DNA from: Desulfovibrio sp. | GTDB taxonomy: Bacteria > Desulfobacterota > Desulfovibrionia > Desulfovibrionales > Desulfovibrionaceae | Direction of reading: 5' to 3' | Length of the DNA stretch: 8,641 nt | NCBI GenBank assembly: GCA_031275955.1 | Contig: JAISNZ010000161.1 | Location: 1 to 8,641, forward strand | In this document: positions 1-5,572 of the stretch, one piece after another | Layout of the letters: every line of letters begins with the position of its first letter | How positions within the stretch are numbered: the stretch's first letter is position 1 | Program-made: the position numbers and the translations under genes | The notes under the pieces: generated by a model | What the model was told of the DNA's origin: nothing | Databases searched by the model: none | Seen by the model: the letters and a program-made list of their open reading frames with translations, nothing else

Positions 1-2
1 CA

Positions 3-113
3 ATTACTTTGCTCCATATTCTTGGTTATGAAAATATGGCTGAGGGGATAGAAGTCCTCGCGGAAAACAAGCAAGCAGCACTGCGGCTCGTTAGATTCGG
101 AAGAACCGAATGA
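3..113 (+). CDS. Transposase, C-terminal fragment (partial at left edge)
   Basis: An open frame enters from the left edge and gives about 36 residues before a TGA stop at 111-113. The segment contains a GYENMAEGIEVLAEN stretch followed by AALRLVRFG. This resembles the tail of DDE transposases of the ISAs1/IS4 superfamily, whose C-terminus often reads like 'L..LG..NIA.ALR..A..P..AL.LLG'. The catalytic DDE residues would lie upstream, outside the window, so activity cannot be judged. The stop codon sits inside the terminal inverted repeat, only five bases before the inferred end of the element, so the gene fills the IS to its edge. It runs convergent to the interrupted serine dehydratase. An unrelated small protein cannot be excluded, but the abrupt loss of homology in the neighbouring gene favours a transposase. 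Confidence 0.6.
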   Translation: MTLLHILGYENMAEGIEVLAENKQAALRLVRFGRTE

Positions 114-1138
114 CCCTGAATTACCCCCATGGCGCTTTTCACTTCCATTATCGCCGTAATATAGGTGATAATTCGATTGTTCATGTCATTGGGAATCAAA
201 GATCCCTTCCGTGCGGCTTCAGCAATTTTATTCGCCTGCGGGCCGAGAATGCGGTCGTCGTACTGTGTTCCGGCCAAGCCTTCTTCTATACAGTTTTCCA
301 TGATGGCAAGCAATTCGCTCATTTGTTTGAAAACGGCGTCAGAGGTAGTGTTGCCGCGAATACTCTCGTAAAGCGCGGCATATTTCCAAAACTCCATGGG
401 GCGCTTTTGCGAATATGCGAACAGCTCGGCAGCCGACAGAAAAGGCATGGCGCAATCTGCCTTTGCCCGGGTCGGCAGGATGGGCTCCATAAAAACGATG
501 TCTGTAACGCCGGGAATTGTTTTCATGGACTCAAACGCGTTCCGGGGAAGAGCCGCCGCTGTTTTAAGGTTGATCAGCGCTTTCCCGTCCAGGGTTTCCG
601 TATCGATCCGCTCGAAGGTCCGCGCAATGGCTTTCACGGCCTCTGCGGCCGCCATCAGGTTTTCGGCGGGCGCAAGGGTGAGAAGATACTCAAAATAGCC
701 TCCCTCAATGGACACCGGAAATCCGTCAAAGAATTCCATTCTAACCATGCCGCCGCCAACGGATATGGCGTCCCAGCTATGCGCCGATGCGGCCCCTTCC
801 GCTTCTATCCGGTAGTTGTTCGGGTGGACGGCGCCGTATTCCTTGATGATGAACTCGACGGCCGGCCCTTTTTCCCGGGCGATTTTGACCGCCATGGGAA
901 CGGACGGATCGGTGAGCCCCAGGCCAAGCAGGCCGCTGACGAAACCCATATCCGAGCCGTGCCCGTCGTGTGATTCGGCAAGCGATCCCTTGGGGTCGAA
1001 GTATACCCGGACCTTCTCCAGATCCCCGCGCTGCGACTGCCTGATGAGATCTCCAATCCGGGCGGCCCCGGCGACATGCGAGCTGGAGGGCCCCCGCATG
1101 ACGGGGCCGATCACATCATTAAAAATGCTTGCCGCCAT
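26..1138 (-). pseudogene. L-serine dehydratase, Fe-S type, fused beta-alpha; interrupted by an IS
   Basis: Residues 1-340 belong to the iron-sulfur L-serine ammonia-lyase family, which deaminates L-serine to pyruvate in the cytoplasm. The beta domain comes first, with the conserved GPSSSH at residues 16-21 and a SHDGHGSD stretch near residue 55. The alpha domain begins near residue 233 and runs to AIMEVKSAMGVI at 329-340. Family members would continue with the APTxG segment and the cysteines that hold the [4Fe-4S] cluster. Here homology ends at codon 340 (119-121), and residues 341-370 are encoded by the antisense of the IS end, stopping at 26-28. Roughly 190 residues of the alpha domain are missing, so the product should lack the cluster and be inactive. 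The start is supported by AAAAGGAGAGG at 1153-1143. It is the last gene of the minus-strand series, 104 bp after the EamA gene. The remainder of the gene is expected on the far side of the IS. Confidence 0.85.
95..118. repeat. Inferred IS terminal inverted repeat with a small hairpin
   Basis: Bases 95-100 (ATTCGG) and 106-111 (CCGAAT) form a perfect 6-bp stem with a 5-nt loop, followed by GACCCTG, which ends at the junction with the serine dehydratase gene. Read from the outside this is CAGGGTCATTCGG, a typical form for a transposon end. The matching repeat at the other end of the element lies outside the window, so the repeat is inferred, not demonstrated. Confidence 0.5.
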
Positions 1139-1209
1139 TTGCCCTCTCCTTTTACAGATTGAACTTACAGACTCTTTTCGACGTAACTATGCTCTGATAC
1201 ATCTGGAAC

Positions 1210-1226
1210 GTGCACAGTACATGTGC
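1210..1226. promoter_or_regulatory. Possible operator: short palindrome upstream of the serine dehydratase
   Basis: GCACA (1212-1216) and TGTGC (1222-1226) are perfect inverted halves spaced by five bases. They overlap the 6-bp palindromes GTGCAC (1210-1215) and ACATGT (1219-1224). The site lies 72 bp or more upstream of the serine dehydratase start, in the gap after the EamA gene, a reasonable place for a repressor or activator site. No convincing -35/-10 pair was found beside it, and no regulator gene is in the window. A chance palindrome of this length is possible. Confidence 0.25.
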
Positions 1227-1242
1227 GGTTTAACTCCAGCGC

Positions 1243-2118
1243 CTATTCCTTTGTGGCCAGGGCCAGGCCCCCAAGAATCAGCGCACCTGAAGCGAAGTGC
1301 ACCCAGTTTACGGTTTCGCCCAAAAAAAGCACTGCTTCAATTCCGCAAAAAAGAGGCAGGGAGTAATAGATAATGGTGGTTTTTGACGGGCCTATGGCGG
1401 CAACCGCTTTTCCCCACCACAGGTAGCATAGCGGCGAGGCCACAAGGCCCATGTAGATCAGCCCTGTGATCAGTTCCGGCGTAAAGACAAGCTCTTCTCC
1501 GGACATGAGTTCCAGGGCCGAGGCCGGAATAAGCTGGATAAGGCTCAGGCCGAAGATGACGGCCAGAAAAGAGCTGCTGGAACAGCCGGCGGGTTTTTTC
1601 CGGACAAGCAGCGTATACAGGGCAAAAGAAAAAGCCGAGGCGAGGGTGAACAAATCGTGGACGTGGAAGGAGAGATTGGTGATTACGCCCGGGTCGCCGC
1701 GTGAAAGCAGAAGGAGGATGCCGGCCAGGGTAATGATGATGCCGGCCGCCCGGCGGGCGTGAACAGCTTCGTTAAAAACGAGGCGGGCGATGATGATGGT
1801 GAAGATGGGGGTGGTGCAGGAGATAAGTGAAAGGTTCAGCGCCGGAGTGGTCTGGGCGGCCAGATAAATAGCCGTATTGGCAAAGGTTATTCCGGTAAAG
1901 CTGAGCAGCATATAATGGCGGAGGCGCTTTTTGAAATGCCCGATTTCCCGCGGGAGCGAAGGCAGGGCGAAAGGCAGGGTGATCAGAAAAGCCACCAGGC
2001 AGCGCCCTGCCGACAGGGTGCAGGGAGGGATCACGTCGGCAAGGCCCCGGCTGAATATATAGGTGAACGACCACCCGATGGTGGCCAGCAAGGCAAAAAA
2101 AACTCCCTGTTTTTGCAC
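1243..2118 (-). CDS. EamA-domain (DMT superfamily) inner-membrane transporter
   Basis: The predicted 291-residue protein is very hydrophobic and has the two-times-five helix layout of drug/metabolite transporters. The first EamA repeat ends in a segment with LSLISCTTPIFTII then NEAVHARRAAGIIITLAGILLL. The second ends in PLFCGIEAVLFLGETV followed by GALILGGLAL. These are the usual 'P...E......G..li..G' signatures at the end of each repeat. Such proteins move small metabolites, often amino acids or their derivatives, and can act as exporters; the substrate cannot be read from the sequence. I chose the GTG at 2118-2116, just before the first helix, because GGGGGA lies at 2136-2131, although the 12-base spacing is long. 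A TTG at 2163 would add 15 residues but has no good ribosome binding site. It lies 99 bp after the lyase gene and before the serine dehydratase, and is probably co-transcribed with them. Confidence 0.85.
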   Translation of the reverse strand: MQKQGVFFALLATIGWSFTYIFSRGLADVIPPCTLSAGRCLVAFLITLPFALPSLPREIGHFKKRLRHYMLLSFTGITFANTAIYLAAQTTPALNLSLISCTTPIFTIIIARLVFNEAVHARRAAGIIITLAGILLLLSRGDPGVITNLSFHVHDLFTLASAFSFALYTLLVRKKPAGCSSSSFLAVIFGLSLIQLIPASALELMSGEELVFTPELITGLIYMGLVASPLCYLWWGKAVAAIGPSKTTIIYYSLPLFCGIEAVLFLGETVNWVHFASGALILGGLALATKE

Positions 2119-2165
2119 GATGCGAATGTTTCCCCCAAAGTGAAAGATTGCGGTGTCCGCCAATA

Positions 2166-2198
2166 GGCACCCGGTTCGCCGGCGGGGAACCGGGTGCC
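2166..2198 (-). terminator. Strong intercistronic stem-loop without U-tract
   Basis: GGCACCCGGTTC (2166-2177) and GAACCGGGTGCC (2187-2198) form a perfect 12-bp GC-rich stem with a 9-nt loop, between the lyase stop and the EamA start. On the minus strand it is followed by TATTGG, not a U-run, so it is not a canonical intrinsic terminator. It may slow transcription, protect the 3' end of the upstream message, or act as an attenuator before the transporter gene. The stem is symmetrical and could form on either strand. Confidence 0.55.
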
Positions 2199-2217
2199 CG
2201 AACGCCGGCCCTTCGGG

Positions 2218-3084
2218 TCAGCCCTTCAGGGGGGCCAGGGCCGCTTCCAGTTCCTTCACCCTGTCCGCGCTCAGGGGAAGCACGGGCAGGCGGCAGTCGC
2301 CCAAATCATGGCCCAGGCAGCGGCAGGCGGCCTTGACCGTGGGATTGTACGCGCTGTTCCACAGGAAGGTGTTGAATGGTTTCAGCTTCTTCCACAGTTC
2401 GTTGGCTTCGACGTACTTGCCTTCGGAGCACAGGTTGTACAAGCGCACGGCTTCCGCGGGCGTGCAGTTGGAGCCGCCCCAGAAGCAGCCCACCGCGCCG
2501 GCCATGAGGGCGTAGAGCGGGAAATAGTCACAGCCGTTGAAGAGGTTGGCGCCCTGCAGGATCAGTTGTTCCACGCGCATCAGGTCGCCGGAGCTGTCCT
2601 TGATATACTGCACGTTGGGAATCTGGCTCAGGCGTTTGAAGTATTCAGGCGTAATGTCAAAACCGGAGCTTTGCGGAATGTTGTAGGCCATGATCGGCGT
2701 TTTCACCGCCTTGGCGATGGATTCATAATGGCGGAACACGCCGTCTTGATCCGCGCCTTCAAAGATGGCGGGCAGGATCAGAAGGCAGTCCGCGCCGATG
2801 CCTTCGGCATGCTTGGCGGATTCAATGGCGTCCCGGGTACGCACTTCGGAGGTCTGCACAATCAGTCCGGCCTTGCCGTTGATGTGCTTCCCGCTCACTT
2901 CGGCAATGCGGCGGCGTTCTTCGCGGCTCAGATGCGCGAATTCACCTGTTCCGCCGCAGACGGCAATGATATGCACCCCGCATTCAAGGAGCCAGTCAAT
3001 ATGCTTCAGATAGACGGCTTCGTCGAATTCCTGGGCAGGCCCTTTGAAAGGTGTACAAATCGCAGTGCAAATTCCCCTCAACAT
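2218..3084 (-). CDS. DapA/N-acetylneuraminate lyase family aldolase or dehydratase
   Basis: This 288-residue protein has the length and motifs of the class I, Schiff-base-forming TIM-barrel family that includes dihydrodipicolinate synthase, N-acetylneuraminate lyase, 2-keto-3-deoxygluconate aldolase and pyrroline-4-hydroxy-2-carboxylate deaminase. Seen directly: the phosphate/carboxylate-loop motif GGTGEF at 44-49, the catalytic Tyr134 in AYNIPQ, and the Schiff-base Lys162 in YIKDSSGD. After YNIP, true DHDPS usually has GRT, whose Arg binds the dicarboxylate; here the sequence is QSSGFD, close to the lyase/aldolase branch. A catabolic enzyme acting on a 2-keto acid is therefore more likely than lysine biosynthesis. 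The start at 3084 has AAAGGAG at 3097-3091 with a 6-nt spacer and yields the family-standard N-terminus (MLRGICTAICTPF). Neighbours are the flavoredoxin-like gene 151 bp upstream and the EamA transporter downstream. The exact substrate is unknown. Confidence 0.9.
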   Translation of the reverse strand: MLRGICTAICTPFKGPAQEFDEAVYLKHIDWLLECGVHIIAVCGGTGEFAHLSREERRRIAEVSGKHINGKAGLIVQTSEVRTRDAIESAKHAEGIGADCLLILPAIFEGADQDGVFRHYESIAKAVKTPIMAYNIPQSSGFDITPEYFKRLSQIPNVQYIKDSSGDLMRVEQLILQGANLFNGCDYFPLYALMAGAVGCFWGGSNCTPAEAVRLYNLCSEGKYVEANELWKKLKPFNTFLWNSAYNPTVKAACRCLGHDLGDCRLPVLPLSADRVKELEAALAPLKG

Positions 3085-3155
3085 AGAATACTCCTTTGCA
3101 ATGTTATGAGGCGCGAATACGCGGGCAAAAAATCCATTGTTCCGCAAAATAGTGA

Positions 3156-3183
3156 ACTGTAACGAACTTTCCAAAATCTGCAA
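3156..3183 (-). promoter_or_regulatory. Weak sigma70-like promoter candidate for the lyase gene
   Basis: Read on the minus strand, TTGCAG (3183-3178) and TACAGT (3161-3156) are separated by 16 bases, with partial matches to the -35 and -10 consensus. They lie about 72 bp before the start codon in an AT-rich 151-bp gap, the most promoter-like stretch of the left half. The match is imperfect and could be fortuitous. Confidence 0.25.
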
Positions 3184-3235
3184 GAAAATGTTTCAGGTTG
3201 AAAAAATTATGGCAAAATATCCGCCCAAGCCTGGC

Positions 3236-3820
3236 CTATTTTTGTTTCAGTAAGGGGAGGCCGATAGAAAAAGCCTTTCCAATCAGCTTGTTAAGGCTGT
3301 AATAGGCATTTTCTCCAGCGTCATAGGCCATGGGCAGGAACTTCATCATGTCAGGATGCTTGCCGGACGAGGACAGGAAGGCCTGCTCGGCCTGGATGTC
3401 GCGGACTTCACCGATAAAATAGGTATGAGAAGGAAATCCGATTTGCTGATACAAGGAGCATTCAAGGATTACCGGGCACTCGGCCACATAGGGGGCGTCC
3501 ACCACTTTCGAGGCCACGGGATTCAGCCCCGCCTGAGCGAATTTGTCGGTTTCCCGCCCGGAGGCAAGGCCCGCAAAGTCCGTAGCCGCGGCCATGTCCT
3601 GGGTGGGAATGGACACGGTAAAGGCTTTGCGGGCGGCTATGGCGCTGTGGGTATGCCTGGACGGGCGCACGGCCAGACCCACCAGCGGGGGATCGGCATT
3701 GCAGACGCCACCCCAGGCAATGGCGGCGATATTGGGTTTTCCGTCGCTGCCGTATGTTCCCACAAGCATGATTGGCGTGGGATACAGATACGGGTGCGCT
3801 CCAATGGATTTTTTTGACAT
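3236..3820 (-). CDS. Flavoredoxin-like flavin reductase domain protein (FMN-binding)
   Basis: The 194-residue protein matches the flavin reductase/flavoredoxin family, which binds FMN in a split beta-barrel and works as a dimer in electron transfer or flavin reduction. Visible family features are GKPNIAAIAWGG at 27-38, the PP pair at 44-45 with a VRPSRHTHSAI segment at 51-61, and DFAGLASGRETDKF at 81-94, which corresponds to the conserved SGR/DKF region. There is no signal peptide or membrane segment, so it is cytoplasmic. In Desulfovibrio, flavoredoxin has been linked to thiosulfate reduction, but many paralogues are uncharacterised. The start at 3820 is favoured over an ATG five codons upstream because GGAGG (3831-3827) sits six bases before it. 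It lies between the porin and the lyase gene; the 184-bp gap upstream may give it its own promoter. Its role in the cluster, perhaps supplying electrons to or from a redox step, is inference. Confidence 0.85.
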   Translation of the reverse strand: MSKKSIGAHPYLYPTPIMLVGTYGSDGKPNIAAIAWGGVCNADPPLVGLAVRPSRHTHSAIAARKAFTVSIPTQDMAAATDFAGLASGRETDKFAQAGLNPVASKVVDAPYVAECPVILECSLYQQIGFPSHTYFIGEVRDIQAEQAFLSSSGKHPDMMKFLPMAYDAGENAYYSLNKLIGKAFSIGLPLLKQK

Positions 3821-3942
3821 GTGCAACCTCCACAAACAGTGTCCGCTCCAGGCACTGGAACAACGTCACAATGAAATTGCTCTATGGCATTTTAGACTTG
3901 AAACAGTTCGCTTCCGGCCAGCCGGCCTGCTCCTGTTTCGCG

Positions 3943-3968
3943 GCAAGGATTTGCGGGCAAATCCTTGC
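3943..3968 (-). terminator. Stem-loop downstream of the porin, without U-tract
   Basis: GCAAGGATTTG (3943-3953) and CAAATCCTTGC (3958-3968) form a perfect 11-bp stem with a tight 4-nt loop, 36 bp after the porin stop. Porin messages are usually abundant and often end in or are protected by such a structure. No U-run follows on either strand, so a factor-assisted terminator or mRNA 3'-stabiliser is as likely as an intrinsic terminator. The rest of the 184-bp gap (3821-4004) shows no small ORF or convincing promoter. Confidence 0.5.
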
Positions 3969-4004
3969 AGATGACGCATTTTCAATGGTAATTTGCTCCA
4001 TGCG

Positions 4005-5465
4005 CTAAAAACTATACCGCAGAAGAATCTGAGCCTTCCAGGCGGCCGAGATGTCATCATCGTCCCAGACGTCTTCGTCCAGGTCCAGATGGATGTACCC
4101 TGTTTCCAGGATCAAATTCAAGTTTTCATAGATTTTGTACAGGCTGTTGAAGTTGATTTCAAAGGCGCTGTCCTTGTCCGTCAGGTAGACGGCCTCGCCG
4201 GAGAAGGCCAGGGCATCGCCATTTTCCACCACTTCGTGGTCGTTGGTGCCTCTGTAATAGGCAAAGCGAAGAGTATGGCGGAGATCCTCCACAAAGCTCC
4301 AATCCGCCAGCTGTACGCCGATGCCCCAGGTGCCCAGGTAGGTGGCGCTGAAGACTGTGTCCGTGCCGATGCTGTAAGAGCCCGGGCCGCCCATGCTGGT
4401 GGGGGCAAAGCCGTTGTCAAAGCCGATGGCGGGCAGGCGGCCGTATTCGCCGTCCCTGGCGTCGTCCTCATCATCGCCCGTGGAGTACCAGCCGAAGAGG
4501 CCCACGGAGCCCCAATCCAGCTTGTAGTCCACTGTGGCGGCAAGGAACCAGCCGGCGGTGCGGAAATCCCAGCTGCCGTTCTGGACAGTGCCCTGGTTAT
4601 CGGTAAACTCGCCGTCGTATTCCAGCTTGCCCAGGTGCCCGTATATGGCGTTCAGGCCGAAGGTCAGGGGGTCAAAGGCGGTGACTCCCAGGGCCAGGCC
4701 GCCCCACCAAATGTCCGCGCTGTCGCCGCCGGAGGAGGAGAAGCTTCCCGGGTCGAAGCCCAGGGCGTTGTTGGCGGCGCTGGCGCCAAGGACATATTCC
4801 AGAAGGCCGGAAGAGGCCCCCGCGCGGGCGTAAGCCGCCCAGGGGGTGAAGGACCAGCCCTCGCCGTTCACGGGCAGGATCAGGGCGAAGATGTCCATTT
4901 CATCCGCGAGGCTGTGGTTGTCGCTGCCGTCGCCGCTTGAAACGTCAAAGGGCCGGGCCCAGACTGCCGTCAGGCCCACCTGTTCGGAGAAGGGGACGGT
5001 CACGGCCAGGGCCGCCACGTCGCTGTTCAGCACCGGGTTGCCCCGGCCCACGGCGTCGGGCAGGACGATGTACTGCAGGCCCATGCGCACGGACGCATCC
5101 GTGGAGGGAATGACCCAGTCCACATAGGCCAGCTTGGTCTCCACATTCACGCCGTCGGTGTCAATGTTGCCGCCAGCGCCCCTGCCGACCTTGTTGCCTT
5201 CCGGGTCACGGCCCCACTCCAGGTTGCCGATTTCAAACATGAGCACGCCCCGAAGGTCCTTGGAAACCACAAAGGCGGCCTGGGTGCGGAAACGCTGGCG
5301 GGCCATGAAGTCATCCTCGCCGTCCTTATCGGCAAAGTCCAGATTGTCCGTCCAGCCAAAGGCGAAATCCCAGTTGCCGGAGAACTGCGCATCCACGGCC
5401 TGGGCAGCGCCGCTGAAGCAGAGGGCAAAAATCCCGGCCAGGGCAAGGGTCCATAAGCGTTGCAT
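4005..5465 (-). CDS. Outer-membrane porin, Desulfovibrio homotrimeric type
   Basis: The 486-residue product begins with a classic signal peptide: MQR, a hydrophobic core LWTLALAGIFALCF, and a cleavage site after AQA at residues 21-23. The mature part opens with VDAQFSGNWDFAFGW and alternates polar and aromatic/hydrophobic residues, typical of transmembrane beta-strands. It ends in LRYSF, the terminal Phe recognised by the BAM machinery. The segment with DDFMARQRFRTQAAFVVSKDLRGVLMFEIG resembles the homotrimeric porins abundant in Desulfovibrio. It would form a passive outer-membrane channel. The start at 5465 is clear: AGGAGG lies at 5476-5471 and the signal peptide follows at once; the in-frame ATG at 5546 would add 27 residues before the signal and is rejected. 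Its place between two catabolic enzyme genes suggests a role in substrate entry, though general porins can also sit in such places by chance. Confidence 0.9.
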   Translation of the reverse strand: MQRLWTLALAGIFALCFSGAAQAVDAQFSGNWDFAFGWTDNLDFADKDGEDDFMARQRFRTQAAFVVSKDLRGVLMFEIGNLEWGRDPEGNKVGRGAGGNIDTDGVNVETKLAYVDWVIPSTDASVRMGLQYIVLPDAVGRGNPVLNSDVAALAVTVPFSEQVGLTAVWARPFDVSSGDGSDNHSLADEMDIFALILPVNGEGWSFTPWAAYARAGASSGLLEYVLGASAANNALGFDPGSFSSSGGDSADIWWGGLALGVTAFDPLTFGLNAIYGHLGKLEYDGEFTDNQGTVQNGSWDFRTAGWFLAATVDYKLDWGSVGLFGWYSTGDDEDDARDGEYGRLPAIGFDNGFAPTSMGGPGSYSIGTDTVFSATYLGTWGIGVQLADWSFVEDLRHTLRFAYYRGTNDHEVVENGDALAFSGEAVYLTDKDSAFEINFNSLYKIYENLNLILETGYIHLDLDEDVWDDDDISAAWKAQILLRYSF

Positions 5466-5521
5466 TGTCTCCTCCTTTTGAATGGAAAAATCGTTACGGT
5501 TATTACCTGGAGCGGAAAATA

Positions 5522-5547
5522 TTTGCTTCGGAGCGGGGTAAAGCAAA
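5522..5547 (-). other. Weak inverted repeat between the aldehyde dehydrogenase and porin genes
   Basis: TTTGCTT (5522-5528) and AAGCAAA (5541-5547) can pair into a 7-bp stem with a 12-nt loop. On the minus strand it is followed by TATTTT, so it could be a weak intrinsic terminator for the dehydrogenase message, or an operator for the porin promoter, which must lie in this 107-bp gap if the porin is transcribed separately. The stem is AT-rich and the loop large, so the call is tentative. Confidence 0.3.
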
Positions 5548-5572
5548 GGGACAGTGAAAATGTATCTTTTGC

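Larger units (their letters stand above)
1..118 (+). mobile_element. End of an insertion sequence inserted in the serine dehydratase gene
   Basis: The first 118 bases appear to be the transposase-downstream end of an IS whose body lies left of the window. Three observations support this. A plus-strand frame with a transposase-like C-terminus runs in from the left edge and stops at 111-113. The element ends in CCCTG at 114-118, which reads inward from the end as CAGGGTCATTCGG. The serine dehydratase homology on the opposite strand stops exactly at this point (its last native codon is 119-121). The base composition is also more AT-rich than the genes to the right. A CAGGG-type end and the C-terminal sequence suggest an ISAs1-like or related IS4-superfamily DDE element, but the family assignment is from memory of the pattern only. 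The target duplication would begin at 119. The second end and its duplicate lie outside the window. Confidence 0.72.

Noticed and set aside
110..973. Long plus-strand open frame opposite the serine dehydratase (287 codons)
   Set aside because: It is the antisense of a clear family member in GC-rich DNA, has no recognisable motif and begins at the IS junction. It is a shadow of codon bias.
2194..3162. Plus-strand open frame opposite the lyase gene (322 codons)
   Set aside because: It mirrors the DapA-family gene, whose catalytic residues and ribosome binding site are all on the minus strand.
3124..3220. Three GCAAAAT-like repeats (3124-3133, 3144-3150, 3211-3220) in the lyase upstream region
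   Set aside because: Short, AT-rich and unevenly spaced; they could be regulator half-sites but are not distinguishable from chance.
3993..4940. Plus-strand open frame opposite the porin (315 codons)
   Set aside because: Low-complexity Ala/Val/Gly-rich antisense; the porin has a signal peptide and terminal Phe on the minus strand.
5466..5546. Upstream ATG for the porin
   Set aside because: It would put 27 residues before a textbook signal peptide that has its own strong AGGAGG site.
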